Part shown: positions 40,929-49,808 of the stretch, piece after piece
How positions within the stretch are numbered: the first letter of the stretch is position 1
Layout of the letters: each line of letters starts with the position of its first letter
From: Streptomyces sp. XD-27
GTDB taxonomy: Bacteria; Actinomycetota; Actinomycetes; Streptomycetales; Streptomycetaceae
Assembly (NCBI RefSeq): GCF_030553055.1
Contig: NZ_CP130713.1
Location: forward strand, 6,448,001-6,512,000
Reading direction: 5' to 3'
Length of the DNA stretch: 64,000 nt
Position numbers and translations under genes: made by a program
Notes under the pieces: generated by a model
The model's input: only the letters and a program-made list of their open reading frames with translations
Databases searched by the model: none
Told to the model about the DNA's origin: nothing

Positions 40929-41762
40929 TCAGGCCATGTCGAACGTCTCCGGGTCCGGGCCCAGCCGGTTGCCGGAGTCCAGCGCGGCGATCGCCGCGAG
41001 GTCGTCGTCGTCCAGCTCGAAGCCGAAGACGTCGATGTTCTCCCGGATCCGCGACGGCGTCACGGACTTGGGGATGACGACGTTGCCCAGCTGGAGGTGC
41101 CAGCGCAGCACCACCTGCGCCGGGGTCCGGCCGTGCTTGTGGCCGATGGCGGCCAGCACCGGGCTGTCCAGCAGGCCCTTGCCCTGGCCCAGCGGGGACC
41201 ACGCCTCGGTGACGATGTTGTGCCGGGCGTTGACCGCGCGCACCTCGGCCTGCTGGAACTGAGGGTGCAGCTCGACCTGGTCGACGGCGGGGACCACCGA
41301 AGTCTCGGCGAACAGCCGCTCCAGGTGGGCGGGGTGGAAGTTGGACACGCCGATGGCCTTGGCCCGGCCGTCGGCGTGGATCTTCTCGAGCGCCTTCCAG
41401 GTGTCCACGTAGGCGTCGCGGGAGGGCACCGGCCAGTGGATCAGGTACAAGTCCACGTAGTCCAGGCCGAGCTTGTCGAGCGAGGCGTCGAAGGCGCGCA
41501 GGGCGGCGTCGTAACCGTGCTCGTTGTTCCACAGCTTGGTGGTCACGAACAGCTCGTCCCGCGGGATGCCGGACGCGGCGATCGCCTGGCCCGTGCCCTT
41601 CTCGTTCTCGTACACCGCCGCGGTGTCGATGCTGCGGTACCCGGCCTCCAGGGCGGTGCCGACCGCGGCCGCCGCCTCGTCGTCGGGCACCTGCCAGACG
41701 CCGAAGCCCAGCTGCGGCATCCTGACGCCGTTGTTGAGGGTGATGAAGGGGACCTTGGTCAC
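40929..41762 (-). CDS. Aldo/keto reductase
   Basis: A 277-aa NADPH-dependent (beta/alpha)8-barrel reductase of the 2,5-diketo-D-gluconate reductase-like AKR5 type. Catalytic tetrad residues are visible: Asp in YRSIDTAAVYENEKG, Tyr in the same helix, Lys in LFVTTKLWNNEHG and His in LYLIHWPVPSRD. The cofactor loop is VIPKSVTPSRIREN. Start GTG 41762. Confidence 0.94.
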   Translation of the reverse strand: MTKVPFITLNNGVRMPQLGFGVWQVPDDEAAAAVGTALEAGYRSIDTAAVYENEKGTGQAIAASGIPRDELFVTTKLWNNEHGYDAALRAFDASLDKLGLDYVDLYLIHWPVPSRDAYVDTWKALEKIHADGRAKAIGVSNFHPAHLERLFAETSVVPAVDQVELHPQFQQAEVRAVNARHNIVTEAWSPLGQGKGLLDSPVLAAIGHKHGRTPAQVVLRWHLQLGNVVIPKSVTPSRIRENIDVFGFELDDDDLAAIAALDSGNRLGPDPETFDMA

Positions 41763-41866
41763 GAGAGGTCGTCCTTACGTCGTGGGGGTGCGGACATCTC
41801 CACGATCAACGTTCGGCGGGCCCGCCGCATTCCCGCGCGTCGGCTCACCGCCGGTCCCGCGGCGCC

Positions 41867-43720
41867 TCACGGCCGGTAGAGCGCGTCGACCTCGGCCGTG
41901 TACGCCTTCTCGATCGCCTTCCGCTTCAGCTTCAGCGACGGCGTCAGCAGGCCCTGCTCCTCGGTGAACTGCGCGGCCAGGATCCGGAACGTACGGATCG
42001 ACTCGGCCTGCGAGACAAGCGTGTTGGCGGCGACGACGGCCCGCCGGATCTCGGTCTCCAGATCGGGGTCCCGGACCAGTTCGGCGGGCGGCATGTCCGG
42101 CTTGCCCCGCATCCGCAGCCAGTGCTCGACCGCCTCCGGGTCCAAGGTCACCAGGGCGGCGACGAACGGCCGGTCGTTGCCGACCACGACGCACTGGGAG
42201 ACCAGCGGGTGGGAGCGCACCCGGTCCTCCAGCGGCACCGGGGACACGGTCTTGCCGCCGGAGGTGACCAGCACCTCCTTCTTCCGCCCGGTGATGGTCA
42301 GATAGCCGTCCTCGTCCAGCGCGCCCAGGTCGCCGGTGGCCAGCCAGCCGTCCCGCAGCACCGCGTCGGTGGCCTTGGGGTCGCCGAGGTAGCCGGTGAA
42401 CAGCTGGCCGCCGCGCAGCCAGACCTCGCCGTCGTCGGCGATGTGCACGGTGGTGCCGGGGATCGGGACGCCCACCGTCCCGTACCGGGTGCGCTCCGGC
42501 GGGTTGGCGGTCGCGGCGGCGGTGGTCTCGGTCAGGCCATAGCCCTCGTAGATGGTGACGCCCGCGCCCGCGAAGAACAGCCCGAGCCGCCGGTCCATGG
42601 CCGAGCCGCCGGACATCGCGTGCCGGACCCGGCCGCCCATCGCCTCGCGCACCTTGCTGTAGACGAGCTTGTCGAAGAGCTGGTGCTGGACGCGGAGCGT
42701 GGCGGACGGGCCGTGGCCGGTGCCGAACGCCTTGGCCTCCTGCGCCTCCGCGTACCGCACCGCGACCTCCACCGCCTTGTCGAACGGCCCCGCCTTGCCC
42801 TCCGCCTCGGCCTTCCGCCGGGCCGCCGCGAAGACCCTCTCGAAGATGTACGGGACCGCCAGAATGAACGTGGGCCTGAAGCTGCGCAGGTCCGGAAGGA
42901 GCGCGGCGGCGCTGAGATTGGGCTGGTGGGCGAGCTTGACCCGGCCGCGGACGGCGGCGACCTGCACCATGCGGCCGAAGACGTGCGCCAGCGGCAGGAA
43001 CAGCAGGGTCGCCGCCTCGTCGCCCGGTTTGGTGTGGAACACGTCCTCGTAGCGGGCGACGACGTTGTCGCACTCGGCCATCAGCGCGGCGTGCGTGATC
43101 ACACAGCCCTTGGGGCGGCCCGTGGTGCCCGAGGTGTAGATGATCGTCGCGGGCGCGTCGGGGGTCAGGGCCATCCGGTGCCGGTCCACCACGTCGTCCT
43201 CGATCCGGCGTCCGGCGTCGAAGAGGGCGGGCAGCACGCCCGCGTCCAATTGCCACAGGCTCGTCAGCCGCGGCAGCCGGTCGATGACCGAGCCGACGGT
43301 CATGGCGTGGTCCTCGTGCTCCACCACGCACGCGGCCACGTTCGCGTCGTACAGCGTCCAGTAGACCTGCTCGGCGGAGGCCGTGGGGTACACCGGGACG
43401 GTCTGGGCGCCGATGGACCAGATCGCGAAGTCGAACAGCGTCCACTCGTAGCGGGTGCGGGACATGATCGCGACGCGGTCGCCGAACCGGATGCCCTGGG
43501 CCAGCAGGCCCTTGGCGAGCGCCAGCACCTCGTCGCGGAACTGGCTCGATGTCACGTCTTGCCAGCCGCCGTCCGCCGTCCTGCGGGCGAGCACGACCCG
43601 GCCCGGGTCATCCGCCGCATGGTCGTAGACGGCGTCCGCCAGTCCGCCGACCAGGGGGGCCGTCGCCAACGGGGGACGGTGATCTCGCGCAATGACGTGC
43701 TCCTCGACGCGCTTCCGCAC
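41867..43720 (-). CDS. Long-chain fatty-acyl-CoA synthetase (AMP-forming)
   Basis: A 617-aa adenylate-forming enzyme that activates long-chain fatty acids to acyl-CoA at the membrane. The P-loop signature TIIYTSGTTGRPKGC is near residue 192, YEGYGLTETTAA near 395, the hinge GWLATGDLGALDEDGYLTITGRKKEVLVTSGGK near 480-510 and the PSLKLKR lysine region near the C-terminus. It resembles mycobacterial FadD15. GTG 43720 is the first start; a shorter start is possible without changing the domains. Confidence 0.93.
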   Translation of the reverse strand: MRKRVEEHVIARDHRPPLATAPLVGGLADAVYDHAADDPGRVVLARRTADGGWQDVTSSQFRDEVLALAKGLLAQGIRFGDRVAIMSRTRYEWTLFDFAIWSIGAQTVPVYPTASAEQVYWTLYDANVAACVVEHEDHAMTVGSVIDRLPRLTSLWQLDAGVLPALFDAGRRIEDDVVDRHRMALTPDAPATIIYTSGTTGRPKGCVITHAALMAECDNVVARYEDVFHTKPGDEAATLLFLPLAHVFGRMVQVAAVRGRVKLAHQPNLSAAALLPDLRSFRPTFILAVPYIFERVFAAARRKAEAEGKAGPFDKAVEVAVRYAEAQEAKAFGTGHGPSATLRVQHQLFDKLVYSKVREAMGGRVRHAMSGGSAMDRRLGLFFAGAGVTIYEGYGLTETTAAATANPPERTRYGTVGVPIPGTTVHIADDGEVWLRGGQLFTGYLGDPKATDAVLRDGWLATGDLGALDEDGYLTITGRKKEVLVTSGGKTVSPVPLEDRVRSHPLVSQCVVVGNDRPFVAALVTLDPEAVEHWLRMRGKPDMPPAELVRDPDLETEIRRAVVAANTLVSQAESIRTFRILAAQFTEEQGLLTPSLKLKRKAIEKAYTAEVDALYRP

Positions 43721-43974
43721 AGGGCCGCGACCGTACCCGATACCGGACGGTCGCGGGAGGGGTCACCCGCGTCCGGGACGGACGGCATATGCCCAGGCCA
43801 GTCGGGTAAACCGGGTTACTCCGGGGAACGCCGGGCATCCGCGGACCGCGGGCGGCGTCCCGTGCGTCCTGTTTCTTCACGGAATCCCTTCGGGCACGGC
43901 ACATGTTCCGTCGGTTTTCGGCCGTGCGCGTACCCCCGTCCGGGGGTGGCTCCGGGATGCCGGCAGGGCCCGGT

Positions 43975-44856
43975 TCAGCCGCCCAGCGGTCGCTGGAGGC
44001 GGTCGCCGCTCGCGAGGATCGCGGCGGCCAGTGCCTCCGCGGCCTGGGCCCCGGCGGCGTCCCGGCCGCCGCGCTCACGCTCACCGTGCAGCAGGACGAA
44101 GTCCACCGGCCCCAGCTCCGGCAGCCCGGCCCGCTCCGGCACCCGGACCAGGCCCGGCGGGATCAGGCCGCGGGTGTGGGCCATCACCCCGAGCCCCGCG
44201 CGGGCCGCCGCGACCAGGCCGTTGAGGCTGCCGCTGGTGCAGGCGATGCGCCAGGGGCGGCGATGCCGCTCCAGCACCTCCAGGGCGCGGGCCCGGGTGA
44301 GCGCCGGCGGTGGGAAGACGATCAGGGGGAGCGGCCGGTCCGGGTCGATCCGCAGCCGCTCCCCGCCGATCCACACCAGCTTGTCCCGCCACACCAGCCG
44401 CCCCTGCGGCCCCCCTGCGGACCGCTTGGCGAGCACGAGGTCCAGCTGACCCAGCCGCTGGTGGAGGGTGCCCGACAGCTCCACCGTCAGCTCCAGGTCG
44501 ACCTCGGGATGGTCGCGGCGGAAGCCCTCCAGGAGCTCCGGCAGCCGGGTGAGGACGAAGTCCTCGGAGGCGCCGAAGCGCAGCCGCCCGCGCAGCCGCG
44601 TCCCGGCGAACCAGCCCGCCGCCCGCTCGTTCGCCTCCAGGATCGTCCGGGCGAAGCCGAGCATGGCCTCGCCGTCCTCGGTCAGCTCCACGCCGTGCGT
44701 GTCGCGGGCGAACAGCTGACGCCCGGCCGCGGCCTCCAGCTTGCGGACCTGCTGGCTCACCGTGGACTGCCGCAGGCCCAGCCGGTGGGCGGCCTGCGTG
44801 AAGCTCAGGGTCTGGGCGACCGTGAGGAAGGTGCGCAGCTGGACCGGGTCGAACAC
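43975..44856 (-). CDS. LysR-family transcriptional regulator
   Basis: A 293-aa regulator. The N-terminal winged HTH is VQLRTFLTVAQTLSFTQAAHRLGLRQSTVSQQVRKLEAAAG, followed by the periplasmic-binding-like effector domain. It is transcribed divergently from the SBF-type transporter with 93 bp between them, the standard LysR arrangement. It therefore probably controls that transporter in response to its substrate. Confidence 0.93.
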   Translation of the reverse strand: MFDPVQLRTFLTVAQTLSFTQAAHRLGLRQSTVSQQVRKLEAAAGRQLFARDTHGVELTEDGEAMLGFARTILEANERAAGWFAGTRLRGRLRFGASEDFVLTRLPELLEGFRRDHPEVDLELTVELSGTLHQRLGQLDLVLAKRSAGGPQGRLVWRDKLVWIGGERLRIDPDRPLPLIVFPPPALTRARALEVLERHRRPWRIACTSGSLNGLVAAARAGLGVMAHTRGLIPPGLVRVPERAGLPELGPVDFVLLHGERERGGRDAAGAQAAEALAAAILASGDRLQRPLGG

Positions 44857-44875
44857 GTCGCCAGTCTAGGCCGCT

Positions 44876-44932
44876 CATCGCGATCCGTGATGGCAGTGAG
44901 TACGGTGAGCGGGATTCCCGATGATCGTCGGG
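44876..44932. promoter_or_regulatory. Candidate LysR operator pair in the divergent intergenic region
   Basis: Two dyads lie between the LysR and transporter starts: CATCGCGATCCGTGATG at 44876-44892, an imperfect 17-bp palindrome, and CCCGATGATCGTCGGG at 44917-44932 with 5-bp perfect arms. LysR proteins usually bind two such sites between divergent promoters. Confidence 0.5.
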
Positions 44933-44949
44933 CGCGGCAGGCTGGTGGC

Positions 44950-45981
44950 ATGCGCAGCGTCAAGCTCCCGATACCCGCCCGGCTGCCCGTGGACGGCTAC
45001 ATCCTCGCGCTGCTCGGCACCGTCGGGCTGGCCGCGCTCGTGCCCGCCACGGGCGCCGCGGCCCCCGTCGCCGACGGGGCCGCCACCGCCGCGGTCGCGT
45101 TCCTGTTCTTCCTCTACGGCGCCCGGCTCTCCACCCGGGAGGCGCTGGACGGCCTGCGGCACTGGCGGCTCCATCTGACCGTGCTGGCCTGCACCTTCGC
45201 GGTCTTCCCGGCCCTGGGGCTGGCGGCCCGGGGCCTGGTCCCGTACGTGCTGACCCAGCCGCTGTACACCGGCCTGCTGTTCCTGTGCCTGGTGCCGTCC
45301 ACCATCCAGTCCTCGATCGCCTTCACCTCCCTCGCCCGGGGCAACGTCGCGGCGGCGATCTGCGCGGGGTCCTTCTCCAGCCTGGTCGGGATCGTCCTCA
45401 CCCCGCTGCTCGCCGCCCTGCTCCTGGGGGAGGACGGCGGCGGGTTCGACGCGGACTCCGTCGTGAAGATCGTGTGCCAGCTGCTGGTGCCCTTCCTGGC
45501 CGGGCAGCTGCTGCGCCGCTGGATCGGGCCGTTCGTCACCCGGCACCGCGGCCCCCTGGGCTGCGTGGACCGAGGGTCGATCCTGCTGGTCGTCTACGCC
45601 GCGTTCAGCGCGGGCATGGCGGCCGGGGTCTGGCACCAGGTCTCCGGCGTCCGGCTGCTGGCGCTGCTCGGGGTGGAAGCGGTGCTGCTGGCCGTGATGC
45701 TGTCCCTGACCTCGTACGGGTCGCGACGGCTGGGCTTCGACCGCGCCGACCGGATCGCCATCGTCTTCGCCGGATCGAAGAAGAGCCTGGCCGCCGGGCT
45801 GCCGATGGCCAGCGTGCTGTTCGGGGCCGACGCGAGCCTGGCGGTGCTGCCGCTGATGCTCTTCCACCAGATGCAGCTGATGGTGTGCGCGGTGCTCGCC
45901 AAGCGGTTCGCGGCCCAGGCGGCCCCGGCACCGGCCGCCGTACCGGGGCCGGGGCCCGCGGTGGGGCCCCGGCCGAGGTGA
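44950..45981 (+). CDS. SBF-like (bile acid:sodium symporter family) transporter
   Basis: A 343-aa transporter with about ten hydrophobic segments. It shows the features of the bacterial SBF-like family: GAATAAVAFLFFLYGARLSTREAL near the N-terminus, PSTIQSSIAFTSLARGN in the middle and FAGSKKSLAAGLPMASVLF near residue 275. Members carry organic anions with sodium. The C-terminus is a Pro/Ala-rich tail. The divergent LysR gene probably regulates it. Confidence 0.9.
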   Translation: MRSVKLPIPARLPVDGYILALLGTVGLAALVPATGAAAPVADGAATAAVAFLFFLYGARLSTREALDGLRHWRLHLTVLACTFAVFPALGLAARGLVPYVLTQPLYTGLLFLCLVPSTIQSSIAFTSLARGNVAAAICAGSFSSLVGIVLTPLLAALLLGEDGGGFDADSVVKIVCQLLVPFLAGQLLRRWIGPFVTRHRGPLGCVDRGSILLVVYAAFSAGMAAGVWHQVSGVRLLALLGVEAVLLAVMLSLTSYGSRRLGFDRADRIAIVFAGSKKSLAAGLPMASVLFGADASLAVLPLMLFHQMQLMVCAVLAKRFAAQAAPAPAAVPGPGPAVGPRPR

Positions 45982-45992
45982 CGGCGGACGGC

Positions 45993-47933
45993 TCAGCCAC
46001 CCGCCCGCCGCACCTTGTCCAGCGGCAGCCGCAGCACGAGGCCGCCGTACGCGTCGTCCAGCGGCGCGTTGAACTCGCGGACGTGCCGCAGCTCGGTGTC
46101 CGTCAGCGCGCGCCCGTACACCCGCACCTCGTCGAGCGCGCCCGCGGCGTGCGACCGGCTGTCCAGGGCCTGCCCCAGGTGGACGCCGAACGGGGAGGTC
46201 CGGCTGACCGTGCCGGGCACGTCGAGGACCGAGGCGGGCGGGTCGCCGTCCACGCTGAGCGACAGTCGTCCGCCCGTCCGCACCAGCGCCGCGTGGTGCC
46301 ACTGCCCGTCGTTGTACGCCCCCGCGGTGCTGACGGAGGCGGTGCGCGGGGCGGCGGTGCCGGTCGCCGTCGTCATCAGGGCGCGGATCCGGTTGCTCCC
46401 CGGCTCGCCGCGCAGCCAGATCTGCGGCTGCCGGTTGCCGATGCCGCCCATCCACAGGAAGGGGTGCTGGCCGGAGGTGGCGTGGTAGCGGAACCACAGG
46501 CTGACGGTGAAGTCCCGGGCGCCCAGCGGGAGCGCGGTCCGGTACGGCAGCCGTACGGCGTCGTTCACGCCGTCGAGGGCCAGCGCCGAGCCGAACCGGC
46601 CCTCGGTCTCCCGCGCCCCGCCGACCACCGTGGCGGCGCGGGCCCACGGTGCCAGGTCCTGGGTGGTGGGGTCCGGCCCCCGGCGCGGACCGAGCCAGTC
46701 CTCGGTGAAGCGCGCGAAGCGGATCTCGTCGCGGGCGTCGGCCGTCCCGCCCTCGTACAGCAGGCCCACCTCGTCGTGGGAGACGGCGACCATGTCGGAG
46801 TAGCCGGACCAGTCGGTGGTCACCACCTTGCCACGGTCGACTGGGTCCCAGGTGCGCGCCTCGTCCCAGGAGGAGCGGATCATCATGGTGCGGCGCCGGT
46901 CGGGGTCGGCGGGGGCGGCGAACAGCAGCCGGCTGTACCCGTCCCGCTCGGTGCTGCGCAGCCGCAGCACCGAGCCCTGCACCTGCGGCGTGTACAGATC
47001 GGGGATGGTGCGGAACGGCGCGGCGAAGGTGGCGCCACCGTCCCGGCTGACGGCGTAGTCGCGGTGGCCGAGGCCGGTGCCGTCCTGCTCCCGCCCGTTG
47101 ACGTAGATGGCACCGTCCGCGCGCTCCACCAGCGTCATCTCCGACGGCTTCTGGGGGAAGGTGCCGTCGGTGGCCACCGGATAGCTGTCGACCGCGCCGA
47201 TCCGCCAGTGCTCGCCGCCGTCGTCGCTGTAGACGAGACCGGCGTGGTTGTGCGTGACCCGGACGCCGTCGAAGGTCTCGGTGTTGACGCTGAAGACCAG
47301 CCGGCCCTTGTACCTGCCGTGGGTGAGCTGGATGCCGTGCACGGGCCCGGTGGCGTACCAGGAGTTCCAGTGCGCCGGCATGATCGAGTCGCTCAGGTCG
47401 CGCGGCCGCGACCAGGTGCGCCCGTCGTCGTCGCTGTACTGGAAGTGCGGGCTGCGGTCACAGGGCACGTCGCAGCTCGCGGCGTCGTCCCGCCCCGTGT
47501 TGTACGTGCTGGCCAGCACGATCCGGCCGGTACGGGTGTCGACGATGGGGGCCGGGTTGCCATGGGTGTCGCCCTCGCCGTCGTCGATGACCTGGAGCGG
47601 ACCCCAGGTGCGGCCGCCGTCGGTGGAGCGTTTGAGGACCAGGTCGATGTCCCCGGCGTCTCCGCAGTTGTCCACCCGGCCCTCGGCGAAGGCCAATAGG
47701 GTGCCGTTGGTGGATTTCACGATCGCCGGGATACGGAAGCAGGAATACCCCTGTTCCTGGGAAGACTTGAAGAGCACCTGCTGCTCGAAATCCGCACGGG
47801 CCGCGGACGCCGAGTCAGATGCGTCCACGGCCCGTACCGGGATGGGGAGGAGAGCGAGCCCCGCGGCGGTGAGTAACGCCGCCGCTCGGAGCCGCCACGG
47901 TCTTCTGGGGTGAGCACGAAGATCTGACGTCAT
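45993..47933 (-). CDS. Secreted exo-alpha-sialidase with C-terminal LamG-like domain
   Basis: A 646-aa secreted glycoside hydrolase family 33-type sialidase. An Arg-rich signal peptide ends ...PIPVRAVDA. The catalytic six-bladed propeller begins with the YSCFRIPAIV (FRIP) motif and holds several Asp boxes: STDGGRTW, SDDDGRTW, SDDGGEHW and SRDGGATF. The C-terminal 190 residues form a concanavalin/LamG-like domain ending in LDEVRVYGRALTDTEL. ATG 47933 follows GAAGGG. It would release sialic acid from host or environmental glycoconjugates. Confidence 0.93.
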   Translation of the reverse strand: MTSDLRAHPRRPWRLRAAALLTAAGLALLPIPVRAVDASDSASAARADFEQQVLFKSSQEQGYSCFRIPAIVKSTNGTLLAFAEGRVDNCGDAGDIDLVLKRSTDGGRTWGPLQVIDDGEGDTHGNPAPIVDTRTGRIVLASTYNTGRDDAASCDVPCDRSPHFQYSDDDGRTWSRPRDLSDSIMPAHWNSWYATGPVHGIQLTHGRYKGRLVFSVNTETFDGVRVTHNHAGLVYSDDGGEHWRIGAVDSYPVATDGTFPQKPSEMTLVERADGAIYVNGREQDGTGLGHRDYAVSRDGGATFAAPFRTIPDLYTPQVQGSVLRLRSTERDGYSRLLFAAPADPDRRRTMMIRSSWDEARTWDPVDRGKVVTTDWSGYSDMVAVSHDEVGLLYEGGTADARDEIRFARFTEDWLGPRRGPDPTTQDLAPWARAATVVGGARETEGRFGSALALDGVNDAVRLPYRTALPLGARDFTVSLWFRYHATSGQHPFLWMGGIGNRQPQIWLRGEPGSNRIRALMTTATGTAAPRTASVSTAGAYNDGQWHHAALVRTGGRLSLSVDGDPPASVLDVPGTVSRTSPFGVHLGQALDSRSHAAGALDEVRVYGRALTDTELRHVREFNAPLDDAYGGLVLRLPLDKVRRAGG

Positions 47934-48103
47934 GTCCGACCGACCCTTCGAAGGCATATGGACATCAAGACATCCCACGTCCCGAGTGCGCTGCTTCGAA
48001 GTCTCCCGCCCGGTGCGCGACCCCACAAGGACCGTGCGTCACATTTCCATAGAAATGGGCCGGTTGGGGGAGTGGGCGGGCTGCCGCCCCTGCGGACACC
48101 GGG

Positions 48104-49033
48104 TCACGGGACCAGGACGACCTTGCCGAGGTTGGCGCGCGCCTCGATGATCCCGTGGGCCTCGGCGGCGTCGGCGAGCGGCAGGCGCGCGTGCACGGCG
48201 GCCCGCAGCCGACCCTGGGCGTGCAGGCTCCACAGCTCCCGCCGCCACCGTTCCACCCGATCCGGCTGCTCCGCCGCGATCCGTGCCATCTGGAAGCCGA
48301 TGGCGCTCTTGCCGCCCACCAGGAGGTCGTACGCGGAGAGCGTGCCGCCGCCCGAGCTGTACGCGACCAGCCGGCCGCCGGGGGCGAGGGCGGCGACCGC
48401 GCGGGGCAGCAGCCCGCCGCCGACCGCGTCCAGCACGATGTCCACCGGCGCGCCCCACGACTCGTCGTCGTAGCTCACCACCTCGTCGGCGCCCAGCCCG
48501 CGCAGGAACTCCGCCTTGGCCGGAGAGCTCACGGCGGCGACGACGCGGGCGGCGCCGCGCGCCTTCGCCAGCTGCACGGCCAGGTGCCCGACGCCGCTCG
48601 CGGCGGCCGTGACCAGGACCGACTCGCCGGGCTCCGGGCGGGCCGCGGCATACGCGCCGAGCGCCACCAGGCCGCCGCGCACCAGGGCCACCGCGTCGGT
48701 GGCGGTGGCGCCGTCCGGCACCGGACTGGCCATCGCGGCCGCGACGACGGCCTGTTCGGCGTAGGCGTCGCGGAAGCACAGGGCGGTGACCCGGTCGCCG
48801 AGCGCGAAGCCGGTCACCTGCGGGCCGAGCGCGACCACCTGGCCCGCCACCTCGCCGCTCAGCGCTCCCGGCAGCGGCAGCCCGCCGTCGCGTACCTTCC
48901 GCACCATCGGCAGGGTCACTCCGATGGCTTCGGTACGGACCAGCAGCTGCCCGGCCTCGGGCACCGGCGGCTCGGCCTCCTCGACCCGGAGCACCTCGGG
49001 ACCGCCGTACTCATGAAACCGGACGCGGCGCAC
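48104..49033 (-). CDS. Zinc-type/quinone oxidoreductase family medium-chain dehydrogenase
   Basis: A 309-aa MDR-superfamily NADPH oxidoreductase. The N-terminal GroES-like domain starts VRFHEYGGPEVLRVEEAEPP; the cofactor motif is VLVTAAASGVGHLAVQLAKARGA near residue 135. It has no zinc-ligand cysteines, so it is of the quinone reductase type. It is divergent from a MarR regulator, the usual arrangement for a stress-inducible reductase under MarR repression. Confidence 0.92.
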   Translation of the reverse strand: MRRVRFHEYGGPEVLRVEEAEPPVPEAGQLLVRTEAIGVTLPMVRKVRDGGLPLPGALSGEVAGQVVALGPQVTGFALGDRVTALCFRDAYAEQAVVAAAMASPVPDGATATDAVALVRGGLVALGAYAAARPEPGESVLVTAAASGVGHLAVQLAKARGAARVVAAVSSPAKAEFLRGLGADEVVSYDDESWGAPVDIVLDAVGGGLLPRAVAALAPGGRLVAYSSGGGTLSAYDLLVGGKSAIGFQMARIAAEQPDRVERWRRELWSLHAQGRLRAAVHARLPLADAAEAHGIIEARANLGKVVLVP

Positions 49034-49070
49034 AGCACCTCCAGAAAACGCGGGAACACCCGACGGAAAT

Positions 49071-49119
49071 CGTTGGGTGCCCCAACGCTAACCCCTCGAT
49101 CGTTGGGAAGTCCAATGGT
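49071..49119. promoter_or_regulatory. Candidate MarR operators
   Basis: CGTTGGGTGCCCCAACG at 49071-49087 is a perfect 7-bp inverted repeat with a 3-nt centre. A second related site, CGTTGGGAAGTCCAATGG, lies at 49101-49118, repeating the CGTTGGG half-site 30 bp away. Both are in the 105-bp interval between the divergent reductase and MarR genes, so binding would repress both. Confidence 0.65.
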
Positions 49120-49138
49120 TTCCCGGTAGGATGGGCGC

Positions 49139-49609
49139 ATGGCCGAAACCCCCTTCGCCCCCGCCCGGATCCGCGCGCTGCCCAGCTGGCTGCTCGGCCG
49201 CGCCGCCGCGCGCGGCCACCGGCTCGTCGCCGAGGCGCTGGCCCGCGAGGGCATGCGGATGATGCACCACGCGGTGCTGTCGACGGTCGCCGAACTCGGG
49301 CCCGTCTCCCAGGCGGAACTGGGGCGCAGCCTGCGGATCGACCCCAAGGACATGGTCGGGATCGTCACGGACCTGGTGGCCGAGGGACTGGTCACCCGCG
49401 GCCCCGACCCCGCCGACCGGCGCAAGAACGCCATCGCGATCTCCGCGGCCGGAAAGCGGCGGCTGCGCCGCACCCAGCAGCTGGGGGACGAGGCGAACGA
49501 CGAGCTGACCGCGCCGCTCACCGCGGAGGAACGCGCCCAGCTGATCGACCTGCTGACCCGTATCGCCGATCCGGGAGCGGGGTGCGCGGGGGAGCCGATG
49601 CGGAGCTGA
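49139..49609 (+). CDS. MarR-family transcriptional regulator
   Basis: A 156-aa winged-helix repressor. The DNA-binding region spans VSQAELGRSLRIDPKDMVGIVTDLVAEGLVTRGPDPADRRKNAIAISAAG, including the DxRxxx wing. It is divergent from the quinone reductase gene, which it probably represses together with itself through the adjacent palindromes. Confidence 0.93.
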   Translation: MAETPFAPARIRALPSWLLGRAAARGHRLVAEALAREGMRMMHHAVLSTVAELGPVSQAELGRSLRIDPKDMVGIVTDLVAEGLVTRGPDPADRRKNAIAISAAGKRRLRRTQQLGDEANDELTAPLTAEERAQLIDLLTRIADPGAGCAGEPMRS

Positions 49610-49712
49610 CGCGGGCCGCGAGTCGCAGCCGACGAGGCGTGCGCGCGGGAGCCGAGCGGGGCTGCACTCGGAGCTGACGCCGGGCGGCACCCGGAGCTGA
49701 TGGTCGCGTTGC

Positions 49713-49738
49713 GGGGCCGGGGCCGGGGCCGGGGCCGG
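49713..49738 (+). repeat. GGGGCC tandem repeat
   Basis: Four head-to-tail GGGGCC units followed by GG, within a 200-bp non-coding stretch between the MarR gene and fdhD. The same stretch also repeats CGGAGCTGA three times (about 49601, 49670 and 49692). Four G4 blocks could form a G-quadruplex on the plus strand. Confidence 0.75.
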
Positions 49739-49808
49739 AGAATCGGGATCGGGCCGGGCCGGGGGCCGGGGATCGGGGGCCGTAGGGCCGCCAGCCCGCG
49801 GCCCCGGC

